DNA of 64,000 bases from Lachnospiraceae bacterium (lineage in GTDB: Bacteria; Bacillota; Clostridia; Lachnospirales; Lachnospiraceae). The notes beneath the pieces were generated by a model, which ran no database searches, had not been told where the DNA came from, and worked only from the letters and a program-made list of their open reading frames with translations. The stretch covers positions 62,001 through 126,000 of the forward strand of contig JAFQCK010000015.1 of NCBI GenBank assembly GCA_017416465.1. The letters run 5' to 3'. Made by a program: the position numbers and the translations under genes. Below, one piece after another: positions 8,401 to 17,512 of the stretch. Each line of letters opens with the position of its first letter. The stretch's first letter is position 1.

Positions 8401-10335
8401 ATGAATCATATTATCGGAATAGAAAAAATATTTAAAGTAATGTTAGGGATATACATAATCATAAGTCTACTATTAGTAAATGATATTAAGGGATATTGTT
8501 ATACTGATAGTAATCTTTATGAGGAAAAATTGGTTTTTTTAGAGGATGGAACTCTTGTTATGACAACTCATGATAAAAAAGCTACAACTAATATAAGATA
8601 TCAGACAATAGGTTGGGTTATTAAAAGATATGATATGCCAAAAGATGCGGATGGACAACAGTATGTGGTAATACCGGCTCAGGAAGAAGTTGAATATAGA
8701 GATGACCCTAAGGACAACGGCTACGTTTATTGTTATTACTATGGGAATAAGGAAAATATTGCGAATTCTATTTATAATAAGTCATCTGAGTGGAAGAATT
8801 TATTATATAAGTATGGAGATTATGTGTATATTGACGAGATTATGACGGTGGTGGAAGGGGGAGTACGTTGCGGTGGGCTTAATACTAACGGTACAGCATA
8901 TGGTGAAGTATATTATGATTATGAGGGTATTTCTAATGCCAGAGCATGGGCAAGCAAGGAGAATTTAAAAACACATTTTGATAAAAACGTATATTTCCCA
9001 CAGCAAGTGACAGAGAAGAAATTTGGGTATGAATATAGTGTGTTAGGCAAGATTAACAGAACTCATAAACCAACTTACAGACTGGATTTAGGAGAGGGAA
9101 CAAAGTATAAGAGTACATATAATATTTCGGACGGTGTACCTACCGGTAAGAATTTGTATATTAATGGTTATGCAGAAAATATTTCATATAACATATCCTT
9201 TATTAAAGCAAACGTGAATTTAAGAATACCGATTAAGCTGGTTATAAGATATACACTTAAGTGGAAGGCATATGATGGAACTATTAAGACGGAAGTAAAA
9301 GATGTAATAAGTTGGTATTATGTCAATAGGCGGGCTACATATTATATAATTGATGAGATGGATATTGATTATTTAAGTAAGATTACGATTAAGAATTATG
9401 CATTTGCAAATAATATTATAGAGAAAGAAGTTACGGGCTGCAGGCCTAAGATAACGAAATATCATGCAAGCGAATACTATAATCATATAATTTCACCTGT
9501 ATATAAGGATGTATACTATGTTGATGGTGGAGAGATAACGCAATTTAATAAAAATGGCATTAAGCCAACTATACCTGACATAAACAGGCAATCGGTTGTT
9601 GAAAGCTTTGTAGGTGAATGTGAGGCTATGAATGATAGTCTTTCTATTGATGGAATGATAATACTGGATAATCAGCCTGTGGAAAAAGAAACAAAAGAAC
9701 CCGCAAGGTCAGTTTATAGCTCGATAAAAGGTATATATTATTCAGGAATTAAAATTCCGCATTCTAAAATTAATCAAGCAGATAATATTTCAACAGGTTA
9801 TTTGACATATAATGATTACTATACTAATAAGAGTACAAAATATAGTTGTGCAGGTTTAAAAAATATTTCTATACATACTCCTGTATGTATTTCAGCAAAA
9901 GAGATACAAATAGGAGAAAGAGAGTTTAAAGTTGATGTGGATATGAATGGGAAACATAAAGATATCAAAGGATATGGGTATAATGATTATTCAGATATGA
10001 GCGAAAAGATATATATAAAATTTTCAGAAGATATTGTTAAAGATGGTGAAAAGAGAGAAAAAAATGTGTGGTTTGAATGGAATGAGGGGGATATATATAG
10101 TGTTGGAGAGGAGGCGGATAGTAATGAAATAACAGCTTTGGTAGCAGTTACTTCTAAAAATAGTATAAATATTTCAAGTAATTTTGAAGAATATTTACAG
10201 AAAGATGCTAATTTGGATATTTCTAAATATGGGGCTTGTACTAATATTCAAATTGATTTAAAAGAGGTTGAGTATGAGGAAACGAGTACGACGGTAGATA
10301 TTACAGGAGAAAATAAGGTTGTTGGAACTCATTAA
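8401..10335 (+). CDS. secreted protein of unknown function
   Basis: A 644-residue protein with an N-terminal hydrophobic signal segment (about residues 12-26) and no lipobox or wall-anchor motif. The body is rich in Tyr, Lys, Asp and Asn and looks beta-rich. An early stretch (RYQTIGWVIKRY) and repeated Tyr-rich segments recall large exported Lachnospiraceae proteins annotated with DUF5704, but that match is from memory and tentative. GGAGGGAGAAGT gives a strong ribosome site before ATG 8401. It has its own consensus promoter and is followed by a separate metG promoter, so it appears to be a single-gene unit. Confidence 0.7.
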   Translation: MNHIIGIEKIFKVMLGIYIIISLLLVNDIKGYCYTDSNLYEEKLVFLEDGTLVMTTHDKKATTNIRYQTIGWVIKRYDMPKDADGQQYVVIPAQEEVEYRDDPKDNGYVYCYYYGNKENIANSIYNKSSEWKNLLYKYGDYVYIDEIMTVVEGGVRCGGLNTNGTAYGEVYYDYEGISNARAWASKENLKTHFDKNVYFPQQVTEKKFGYEYSVLGKINRTHKPTYRLDLGEGTKYKSTYNISDGVPTGKNLYINGYAENISYNISFIKANVNLRIPIKLVIRYTLKWKAYDGTIKTEVKDVISWYYVNRRATYYIIDEMDIDYLSKITIKNYAFANNIIEKEVTGCRPKITKYHASEYYNHIISPVYKDVYYVDGGEITQFNKNGIKPTIPDINRQSVVESFVGECEAMNDSLSIDGMIILDNQPVEKETKEPARSVYSSIKGIYYSGIKIPHSKINQADNISTGYLTYNDYYTNKSTKYSCAGLKNISIHTPVCISAKEIQIGEREFKVDVDMNGKHKDIKGYGYNDYSDMSEKIYIKFSEDIVKDGEKREKNVWFEWNEGDIYSVGEEADSNEITALVAVTSKNSINISSNFEEYLQKDANLDISKYGACTNIQIDLKEVEYEETSTTVDITGENKVVGTH

Positions 10336-10339
10336 TATC

Positions 10340-10368
10340 TTGCAAAAAATGGGATTTAAATGTATTAT
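10340..10368 (+). promoter_or_regulatory. metG promoter
   Basis: TTGCAA (10340-10345) and TATTAT (10363-10368) with a 17-base spacer, about 40 bases before the metG start. No T-box or other leader structure fits in the short untranslated region. Confidence 0.55.
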
Positions 10369-10410
10369 TATTTGATAGAGAAATCGCTTAAAAAACGGAG
10401 GACAGATTAA

Positions 10411-12363
10411 ATGTGTACAAACTGTAAAAATGAACCATATTATATTACAACTGCAATAGCATATACATCAGGAAAACCACATATAGGAAATACTTATGAG
10501 ATAGTTTTGGCTGATAGTATAGCAAGATATAAAAGAGCTGAAGGATATGATGTAAGATTTCAGACAGGAACAGATGAACATGGTCAGAAGATTGAATTAA
10601 AAGCAGCAGAGGCAGGTATAACACCGAAGGAGTTTGTTGATAATGTTGCAACACAGATTAAAGGAATCTGGGATTTGATGAATACTTCTTATGATAAGTT
10701 TATCAGAACAACAGATGATTATCATGAAGCTCAAGTTCAGAAGATTTTTAAGAAATTATATGACCAGGGTGATATTTATAAAGGATTTTATGAGGGAATG
10801 TACTGTACTCCATGTGAGTCATTCTTTACATCTTCACAGCTTGAAGATGGTAAATGTCCTGACTGTGGAAGAGAATGTCAGCCGGCTAAGGAAGAAGCAT
10901 ATTTCTTGAAATTATCCAAGTATACAGACAGATTGATTGAGCATATCAATACTCATCCTGAATTTATTCAGCCTGAATCAAGAAAGAATGAGATGATGAA
11001 CAACTTCCTTCTTGCAGGACTTCAGGATTTATGTGTATCAAGAACATCATTTAAGTGGGGAATTCCTGTATCTTTTGATGAAAAACATGTAACTTATGTT
11101 TGGATAGATGCGTTATCTAACTATATTACAGGTTTAGGATATGATGTAGATGGTAACAATGATGAATTATTTAATAAGTATTGGCCAGCTAATTTACATC
11201 TTATCGGGAAAGATATTTTAAGATTCCATACTATTTATTGGCCAATTATGTTGATGGCGCTTGATATACCATTACCTAAACAGATTTTTGGACATCCTTG
11301 GTTATTACAGGGTGATGGTAAGATGAGTAAATCTAAGGGGAATGTTATTTATGCTGATGATTTAGTAGAATTATTTGGTGTTGATGCAGTAAGATATTTC
11401 GTTCTTCATGAGATGCCGTTTGAAAATGATGGTGTTATTACATGGGAGCTTGTGGTTGAAAGACTTAACTCTGATTTGGCTAATACACTTGGTAATCTTG
11501 TTAATAGAACAATCTCTATGTCAAATAAATATTTTTGTGGAGAGGTTAAAAACACTAATGTAAATAATCAGGAATGTGATTCTGATTTAATGAGAGTTGC
11601 ACTTGAGACACCTGTAAAGGTTCAGGAAAAGATGGATAAGCTTCGTGTTGCAGATGCAATTACAGAGATTTTTAACTTATTTAAGAGATGTAACAAATAT
11701 ATTGATGAAACAATGCCTTGGGCTTTAGCTAAAGATGAAAGTCAGACTGACAGACTTAGTACAGTTCTCTTTAATCTTGTAGAGGGCATTACAATAGGTG
11801 CAAGTCTTCTTGAACCATTTATGCCTGAAACGTCAGCAAAGATTCTCACACAGCTTAATGCCACAAAGAGAGAACTTAGTGATATTAAAGAATTTGGTAA
11901 ATATGTATCAGGAACTAAAGTAACAGATGCACCAGAGATTTTATTTGCAAGACTTGATGTGAATGAAATTATGGAAAAGGTTGAAGCTATGAAAGAAGCA
12001 GCAGAAGGACCAAAGTATCCTGAAGTAGAGCCAAAGGAAGAAATAGAGATAGATGATTTTGATAAAGTTCAGCTTAGAGTTGGAGAAGTTATAGCTTGTG
12101 AAAAAGTAAAGAAGGCTAAGAAGCTTTTAGTTTCACAGATTAGAATTGGTAATGAAGTAAGACAGATTGTATCAGGTATAGCTCTTCATTATTCGCCGGA
12201 AGAGATGGTAGGAAAGAAAGTAGCAGTTATTACTAATCTCAAGCCTGCAAAGCTTTGTGGACTTGTGTCAGAAGGTATGATTCTTGCAGCAGGAGATGAT
12301 GAAGGAAATCTTTCGGTTCTTACTGTTGATAAAGATATTATCTGTGGTTCAGAAATTTGTTAG
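10411..12363 (+). CDS. metG: methionine--tRNA ligase
   Basis: A 650-residue class I aminoacyl-tRNA synthetase. The HIGH motif appears as HIGN near residue 26 and KMSKS at residues 304-308. A zinc knuckle lies between them (CTPCESFF, then CPDCGREC), as in the four-cysteine form of MetRS. From about residue 549 there is a C-terminal EMAP/Trbp111 tRNA-binding domain (DFDKVQLRVGEVI) that dimerises and boosts tRNA binding. The start is preceded by ACGGAGGAC. tatD and rsmA follow in the same direction, as in B. subtilis metS-yabD-ksgA. Confidence 0.97.
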   Translation: MCTNCKNEPYYITTAIAYTSGKPHIGNTYEIVLADSIARYKRAEGYDVRFQTGTDEHGQKIELKAAEAGITPKEFVDNVATQIKGIWDLMNTSYDKFIRTTDDYHEAQVQKIFKKLYDQGDIYKGFYEGMYCTPCESFFTSSQLEDGKCPDCGRECQPAKEEAYFLKLSKYTDRLIEHINTHPEFIQPESRKNEMMNNFLLAGLQDLCVSRTSFKWGIPVSFDEKHVTYVWIDALSNYITGLGYDVDGNNDELFNKYWPANLHLIGKDILRFHTIYWPIMLMALDIPLPKQIFGHPWLLQGDGKMSKSKGNVIYADDLVELFGVDAVRYFVLHEMPFENDGVITWELVVERLNSDLANTLGNLVNRTISMSNKYFCGEVKNTNVNNQECDSDLMRVALETPVKVQEKMDKLRVADAITEIFNLFKRCNKYIDETMPWALAKDESQTDRLSTVLFNLVEGITIGASLLEPFMPETSAKILTQLNATKRELSDIKEFGKYVSGTKVTDAPEILFARLDVNEIMEKVEAMKEAAEGPKYPEVEPKEEIEIDDFDKVQLRVGEVIACEKVKKAKKLLVSQIRIGNEVRQIVSGIALHYSPEEMVGKKVAVITNLKPAKLCGLVSEGMILAAGDDEGNLSVLTVDKDIICGSEIC

Positions 12364-12387
12364 AAAGATAAAGAAGGTAATGATGAA

Positions 12388-13158
12388 ATGATGATTTTTG
12401 ATAGTCATGCTCATTATGATGATGAAGCTTTTGATGAAGATAGAGATGAGTTGCTTGAGTCTTTAGAAAAAAGTGGAATAGGAAAAGTTGTTAATGTTGG
12501 TGCTTCAATGAATACTTCGATGGCATCTGTCGAATTGGCAAAAAAATATGATTATATATATGCGTCGATAGGTGTTCATCCAAGTGAAACTGAAGAATTG
12601 ACAGAAGAAAAAATAGATGAATTAAAAGAATATTCTAAATTAGATAAAGTAGTAGCAATTGGCGAGATAGGACTTGATTATTATTATCCTACTCCTGATA
12701 GGGATTTACAAAAAAAGTGGTTTTATAGACAACTTGATTTAGCAGTAGAAACAAAGCTTCCGATAATAATCCATAGTAGGGATGCAGCGAAAGAGACTAT
12801 GGATATATTAAAGGAGTATCAGGGAAAGATTAGTCACGGTGTAATTCACTGCTATTCCTATGGAGTAGAGATGGCTAAAGAATTTGTAAATATGGGATAT
12901 TATATTGGGATTGGTGGAGTGTTAACCTTTAATAATGCTAAAAAATTAAAGGAAGTAGCAAAAGAAATACCAATAGATAAGATTGTTATAGAAACAGACT
13001 GTCCGTATTTATCACCAGTACCTAATAGAGGAAAAAGAAACAGCTCCCTCAATTTAGAATATGTTGTTAAAGAATTAGCATTGATTAAAGGTATAAGCGA
13101 AGATGAAGTTAAAGAAATAACCTATAACAATGCAATGAAGTTATATGGCTTAGAATAA
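12388..13158 (+). CDS. tatD: TatD-family metal-dependent DNase
   Basis: A 256-residue TIM-barrel metallohydrolase. Metal ligands are visible in FDSHAHYDD (HxH), AIGEIGLDYY (Glu), PIIIHSRDA (His), HGVIHCYSY (His) and IETDCPYLSPVP (Asp). TatD enzymes have 3'-5' exonuclease activity and are linked to DNA repair and quality control. The adjacent start codons 12388 and 12391 are both possible. The gene lies 24 bases after metG and 37 bases before rsmA. Confidence 0.93.
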   Translation: MMIFDSHAHYDDEAFDEDRDELLESLEKSGIGKVVNVGASMNTSMASVELAKKYDYIYASIGVHPSETEELTEEKIDELKEYSKLDKVVAIGEIGLDYYYPTPDRDLQKKWFYRQLDLAVETKLPIIIHSRDAAKETMDILKEYQGKISHGVIHCYSYGVEMAKEFVNMGYYIGIGGVLTFNNAKKLKEVAKEIPIDKIVIETDCPYLSPVPNRGKRNSSLNLEYVVKELALIKGISEDEVKEITYNNAMKLYGLE

Positions 13159-13195
13159 ATTAGTTGATTAAGAAAATATATTATGGAGGAACTGA

Positions 13196-14059
13196 ATGGC
13201 AACTTTAGGTATACCTAAGAATACGATTGAAATATTACAGAAGTATAATTTTTCATTTCAAAAAAAGTTTGGTCAGAATTTTTTGATTGATACTCATGTA
13301 TTGGAAAGAATTATAAAAGAAGCTGAAATAACTAAAGATGATATGGTATTAGAGATTGGTCCGGGAATAGGAACAATGACACAGTATTTATGTGAGAATG
13401 CGAGAAAAGTTGTAGCAGTTGAAATTGATAATAATTTAATTCCAATTCTTAAAGACACATTAGGTTCATATGATAATGTTTGTGTAATTAATGAAGATAT
13501 ACTTAAGGTAGACATTAATAAGTTGGTTCTTGAAGAAAATGAAGGAAAACCTATTAAAGTAGTAGCGAATCTCCCATACTATATAACGACACCAATAATT
13601 ATGGGATTGTTTGAAAAAAAGGTAAATGTTGATAGTATCACAGTTATGGTTCAGAAGGAAGTTGCACTGAGAATGCAGGCGGGACCGGGGACAAAGGATT
13701 ATGGAGCATTATCTTTGGCGGTACAGTATTATTCAGAACCTGATATAGTGGCTAATGTTCCTCCTAATTGCTTTATGCCAAGACCTAATGTAAGTTCAGC
13801 GGTTATTAGAATGAAATTACACAAGCAACCAAAGGTTATTATAGAAAATGAAAGTCTTTTATTTAAGATAATCAGAGCATCATTTTCACAAAGAAGAAAA
13901 ACATTAGTAAACAGTATTAATAATTCTTCTGAACTGAGTATTTCGAAAGAACATGTTGCAGCTGCGTTAAATGAAATGGGATTATCTGAAAATATAAGAG
14001 GTGAAGCATTGACTCTTGAACAGTTTGGAGAATTGTCAGATATTTTGAATAAACAGTAA
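13196..14059 (+). CDS. rsmA: 16S rRNA (adenine-1518/1519-N6)-dimethyltransferase
   Basis: A 287-residue KsgA/RsmA protein. Diagnostic segments are KKFGQNFLIDTHVLERI, the SAM motif LEIGPGIGTMT, the catalytic NLPYYITTP and, at the C-terminus, the SFSQRRKTLVNS helix. It dimethylates two adjacent adenosines in helix 45 of 16S rRNA late in 30S assembly. GGAGGAACTGA precedes the ATG. The ribonuclease M5 gene that often precedes ksgA in Firmicutes is absent here. Confidence 0.96.
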   Translation: MATLGIPKNTIEILQKYNFSFQKKFGQNFLIDTHVLERIIKEAEITKDDMVLEIGPGIGTMTQYLCENARKVVAVEIDNNLIPILKDTLGSYDNVCVINEDILKVDINKLVLEENEGKPIKVVANLPYYITTPIIMGLFEKKVNVDSITVMVQKEVALRMQAGPGTKDYGALSLAVQYYSEPDIVANVPPNCFMPRPNVSSAVIRMKLHKQPKVIIENESLLFKIIRASFSQRRKTLVNSINNSSELSISKEHVAAALNEMGLSENIRGEALTLEQFGELSDILNKQ

Positions 14060-14127
14060 TAAAATAAAAACAACTTCATATATATATTAAGACGACGTTT
14101 ATTAAATAATGTATATGAGGAGGAATG

Positions 14128-15111
14128 ATGGGGGAATATAAAAGATTAATTTCATATATTTATTCATATGAAAAAGGAATTAAATCAAAAAATTCCGGGT
14201 TTGCAAAGATTGAATCAAGAAATGGGATGTGTAAGGTTAGTATATCTGTTAGAATTTCAGACATTTTGTTGAACGAAACCAAAGACAATATGCTCGATGT
14301 GTTTTTTTTCAGCAGAAAAAATGGTGAAATAAGAAAAATATTTATTGGACAGATAAAGATTGTAAATGGTTGTAGTAATTTTAAAACACAGATAAATTTT
14401 GTTAATGAAAAATTAAAGGATGTTAGCTTTTCTGATATTTCAGGGATATTTATTTGCAGTAAATCGTTTTTACATAAAAAAAATATTATAAATATAATAT
14501 ATGCATCAGAATGGGACGATATACCAATTGAGGTTTCTGATTTTACCGATGAGAATGAAAATCAAAAAGAATCAGCCAATATAGAAGAATCTCAAAAAAA
14601 ATCACATGATATTGAAGAGTTTGAAATTATAGAGTTTATAAAAGAGAATTCTGAAGAAAATAGTGTAAACAAAGAAGTAGTATATACTGTAGATAATGAA
14701 ATAGAAAATAAAGAAGAATGCGAGAAAGAATTAAAAGAAATTTTAATAGCAGCAGAAAATAAAACAAAAGAAAATGATTTTTTTGATGAATTAGCCAGTT
14801 GCTATTCTAAAATAAATGTAGAAGAAATGGAAGGTGAATGTGTAAAGATTTCACCAAAAGATATTTCGTATTTACCAAAGAAATATTGGCATTTATCTAA
14901 TAATAGCTTTCTTTTGCATAGCTTTTATAATTATAGATATATTTTGTTATGTAAAAATAACATAGAAGATAGAAATATTTATAAGATTTGTGTACCGGGA
15001 ATGTTTCATAATAAAGAGCAATCCATGGCAAAAATGTTTGGTTTTTCGGAATTTGAATGTAAAGGTCAAAAAGAAATTATGAAATTTGGATATTGGTGTA
15101 TAAACTTATAA
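14128..15111 (+). CDS. conserved hypothetical protein with acidic linker
   Basis: About 327 residues. An N-terminal domain (about 1-130, opening GEYKRLISYIYSYEKG) and a C-terminal domain (about 215-327, ending EIMKFGYWCINL) are joined by a very acidic linker rich in Glu, Asn and Lys. The two-domain layout recalls Lachnospiraceae proteins carrying DUF6128, a family of unknown role; I hold this only tentatively. No signal peptide or membrane segment is present. Adjacent ATGs lie at 14125 and 14128 right after AGGAGG; the second has the better spacing. The neighbouring downstream gene is the degenerate HD-GYP protein. Confidence 0.7.
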   Translation: MGEYKRLISYIYSYEKGIKSKNSGFAKIESRNGMCKVSISVRISDILLNETKDNMLDVFFFSRKNGEIRKIFIGQIKIVNGCSNFKTQINFVNEKLKDVSFSDISGIFICSKSFLHKKNIINIIYASEWDDIPIEVSDFTDENENQKESANIEESQKKSHDIEEFEIIEFIKENSEENSVNKEVVYTVDNEIENKEECEKELKEILIAAENKTKENDFFDELASCYSKINVEEMEGECVKISPKDISYLPKKYWHLSNNSFLLHSFYNYRYILLCKNNIEDRNIYKICVPGMFHNKEQSMAKMFGFSEFECKGQKEIMKFGYWCINL

Positions 15112-15184
15112 AATCAGATAGAAATACATTAAGACAAATGTAGGAAAGGAAGCCGAAAGAGTTTGGGCTATAGGATAAGAAGAT

Positions 15185-16294
15185 ATGAAGTTTATTGTAA
15201 TGAATGATTTGAAAAGAGGAATGAGACTTGGTCGTCCGGTATATAACAAAGAGGGGGTAATGCTCTATGATGTTAATACTAAGCTTAACAAGCAAGGTGT
15301 GAACAGTATAAAGAATTTCGGCCTTTTAGGAGTATATATATTGGAACCGACAGAACCTGAACCAGAGATAACAGAAGAAGAAAGAGAATTTGAAAGATTC
15401 CAGACTATGACACAATTTGAGCTAATGAAAGAGCTTGATATGTTAGTTATGGGAAGTGGAGAGAAACAATTACAAAAAATTGCAGATTCTGTAATAAAAC
15501 AGTATGGTGGTATAGATCACAAGATTAATTTCAATAAAACCTTGAGAAGTTCTGAAGATTACGCATATAAGCATTCTTTAAGTGTTGCGATATTGTGTGC
15601 ACTTATGTCGTCTACTCTTAATATGTCGTATATGGAACAGTTAAATATCGTCATGGCAGCTCTTGTTCATGAGATTGGAAGAACTATGGTGCCTTTGTCA
15701 ATTCTTAAAAAGGGAACAAATCTTAATGAAGAAGATTTAAAAACAATAGGTAAATATGAACTTGATGGAATTAATCTTGTTCAGAAAAATTTTGATATTC
15801 CTTCGCTTACAAGAATTATGGTGGCTCAGAATTATAAAGAGTTAACTGATTCGAATGCAGAAGATGTAAAACTTTTAGATGGAACTAAGATGCTTAGAGT
15901 TGCAGATATGTTTGACACAATGACAAGTATGAATATTGTTGGTGAACCAGCATCAGATGTAGTTGCTATAAGATATTTATTGGATGAGAAGAATAATTTT
16001 GATGAGCGTTCAGTTGGAGCGTTGCTAAAGAGTATTAATATTCTTGTACCTGGTGTATGTGTAGAGCTTACAAATAATGAAAAAGGTCTTGTAATCAAAG
16101 AGAATAAAGAGAATATTTTAAGACCTATAGTGTTAGGTTTTGATAATAACGAAGTTTATGATTTGAGCAATGATTACACGTATATGAAGGTTAGAATATA
16201 TGATGTTATGAAAACTATGGATAAACGAGTTCCAATATCAAAAGAAATAATAGACAAGTATATTGCTATGTACAATGCAGATATTAATATTTAA
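15185..16294 (+). CDS. degenerate HD-GYP-like protein
   Basis: A 369-residue protein whose overall plan is that of a cyclic-di-GMP phosphodiesterase of the HD-GYP class: a short N-terminal domain, HSLSVAILCALM for the first helix, and RVADMFDTMTS with a C-terminal LVPGVCVELTN segment. The catalytic motifs have decayed. The HD pair reads H162-E163 (VHEIGR), and the downstream HHExxDGxGYP stretch is replaced by AQNYKELTDSNAED. Metal ligands therefore appear lost, so it is more likely a binding or regulatory protein than an active enzyme. The stop codon shares a TTAA with the stop of the convergent GNAT gene. Confidence 0.8.
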   Translation: MKFIVMNDLKRGMRLGRPVYNKEGVMLYDVNTKLNKQGVNSIKNFGLLGVYILEPTEPEPEITEEEREFERFQTMTQFELMKELDMLVMGSGEKQLQKIADSVIKQYGGIDHKINFNKTLRSSEDYAYKHSLSVAILCALMSSTLNMSYMEQLNIVMAALVHEIGRTMVPLSILKKGTNLNEEDLKTIGKYELDGINLVQKNFDIPSLTRIMVAQNYKELTDSNAEDVKLLDGTKMLRVADMFDTMTSMNIVGEPASDVVAIRYLLDEKNNFDERSVGALLKSINILVPGVCVELTNNEKGLVIKENKENILRPIVLGFDNNEVYDLSNDYTYMKVRIYDVMKTMDKRVPISKEIIDKYIAMYNADINI

Positions 16295-16836
16295 TTTTTG
16301 ATAAGTGAAAAACGTAAGTGGTCTTCATATTTGCCACAAATACATATATTCTGATGGCAAAGACCTTCCTGCTCGAAACCTATTCGTTCAAGTAATTTGA
16401 TGGAGCTTGTGTTATTTGGCATAACATAAGCCTCTATTCTATGTAGGTCAAGGTCACGAAAAACTGCAAGAATTGCACAGGCAACAGCTTCTGTTGCATA
16501 ACCTAAGTGAAGATAATCTTTGTCAAATTTATAACCGATAGTTGCGCATGAAAAAGGATAAGATAAAATGTTGCTAAAGGAAATGGTACCGATTATATCG
16601 TTATCATTTCCTTTCTTAAATACAAAGAAACGTATATATTTAAGATTTTTAAAAGAATTAAATTCACCTTTTAAATTATCACGCTGATAAGCGAGCGTAT
16701 AGTAGGAGTTCGGTTTCTCTGCTTCGTAGGGTTCAAATCGATACCTGTTTCTATATAAAAATTGAAGAACATCTTCGGCTTTATCAGATGTAAGTATTTT
16801 TAAGATTAATCTTTTGGATTCGTAAATAAATTTCAT
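16291..16836 (-). CDS. GNAT family N-acetyltransferase (RimJ/RimL type)
   Basis: A 181-residue acetyltransferase. It starts with YESKRLILKIL and contains IGTISFSNI, the acetyl-CoA loop region GYKFDKDYLHLGYATEAV and the late IEAYVMPNNTSSIKLLERIGFEQEG signature typical of ribosomal-protein-type GNATs. It could acetylate a protein N-terminus or a small molecule; the substrate is not evident. A GGAG lies shortly before the ATG on the minus strand. It is a single minus-strand gene between two plus-strand units, with its stop overlapping that of the HD-GYP-like gene. Confidence 0.88.
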   Translation of the reverse strand: MKFIYESKRLILKILTSDKAEDVLQFLYRNRYRFEPYEAEKPNSYYTLAYQRDNLKGEFNSFKNLKYIRFFVFKKGNDNDIIGTISFSNILSYPFSCATIGYKFDKDYLHLGYATEAVACAILAVFRDLDLHRIEAYVMPNNTSSIKLLERIGFEQEGLCHQNICICGKYEDHLRFSLIKN

Positions 16837-16961
16837 ATGTGTACTCCGTAAGTTTTAAAAGTATATTTATATTATAAAACAAAACAGGGTAATAAGTATA
16901 GTATATTTAAAAAGCTTTTTAGATAATTACAATATATTGGATATATAAGGAGAAAATCTGT

Positions 16962-17453
16962 ATGATGGAATTGGATAGAATTAAAGAAAAGTATATGAGA
17001 GAAGCTTTGAAACAGGCGAAGAAAGCAGAAAAAATAGATGAAGTTCCAATTGGTTGTGTTATTGTGTATGAAGATAAAATAATTGCAAGAGGGTATAACA
17101 GGAGAAATACAGATAAAAATACATTATCACATGCAGAACTTATTGCTATTAGAAAAGCAAGCAAGAAGCTTGGAGATTGGCGTCTTGAAGGATGTGAAAT
17201 GTATGTTACTTTAGAACCTTGTCAGATGTGTTCCGGGGCTATTGTTCAATCAAGAATTGACAAGGTATATATTGGTTGTATGAATAGCAAGGCTGGCTGT
17301 GCCGGTTCTGTTTTGAATTTGCTACAGGTGGATAAGTTTAATCATCAAGTTGAAATAGAAAAAGGAATACTTGAAGATGAATGTAGCGCCATAATAAGTG
17401 AATTTTTTAGGAACTTAAGAGAAAGCAAAAAAGTTAAGTCTAAGACCAATTGA
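16962..17453 (+). CDS. tadA: tRNA-specific adenosine deaminase
   Basis: A 163-residue zinc deaminase. The catalytic HAE lies at residues 57-59 and the zinc cysteines in EPCQMC at residues 87 and 90, with VPIGCVIV upstream. TadA converts the wobble adenosine of tRNA-Arg(ACG) to inosine and is essential in most bacteria. AAGGAG lies about 10 bases before tandem ATGs (16962/16965). In many Clostridia tadA is followed by the SRP RNA and dnaX; I saw neither here. Confidence 0.94.
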   Translation: MMELDRIKEKYMREALKQAKKAEKIDEVPIGCVIVYEDKIIARGYNRRNTDKNTLSHAELIAIRKASKKLGDWRLEGCEMYVTLEPCQMCSGAIVQSRIDKVYIGCMNSKAGCAGSVLNLLQVDKFNHQVEIEKGILEDECSAIISEFFRNLRESKKVKSKTN

Positions 17454-17512
17454 TTAGAAGTTTAAAGTGTGTTAGAATTGCTTAGAAATGAATGAAAGGT
17501 TAGAAAGAGATT

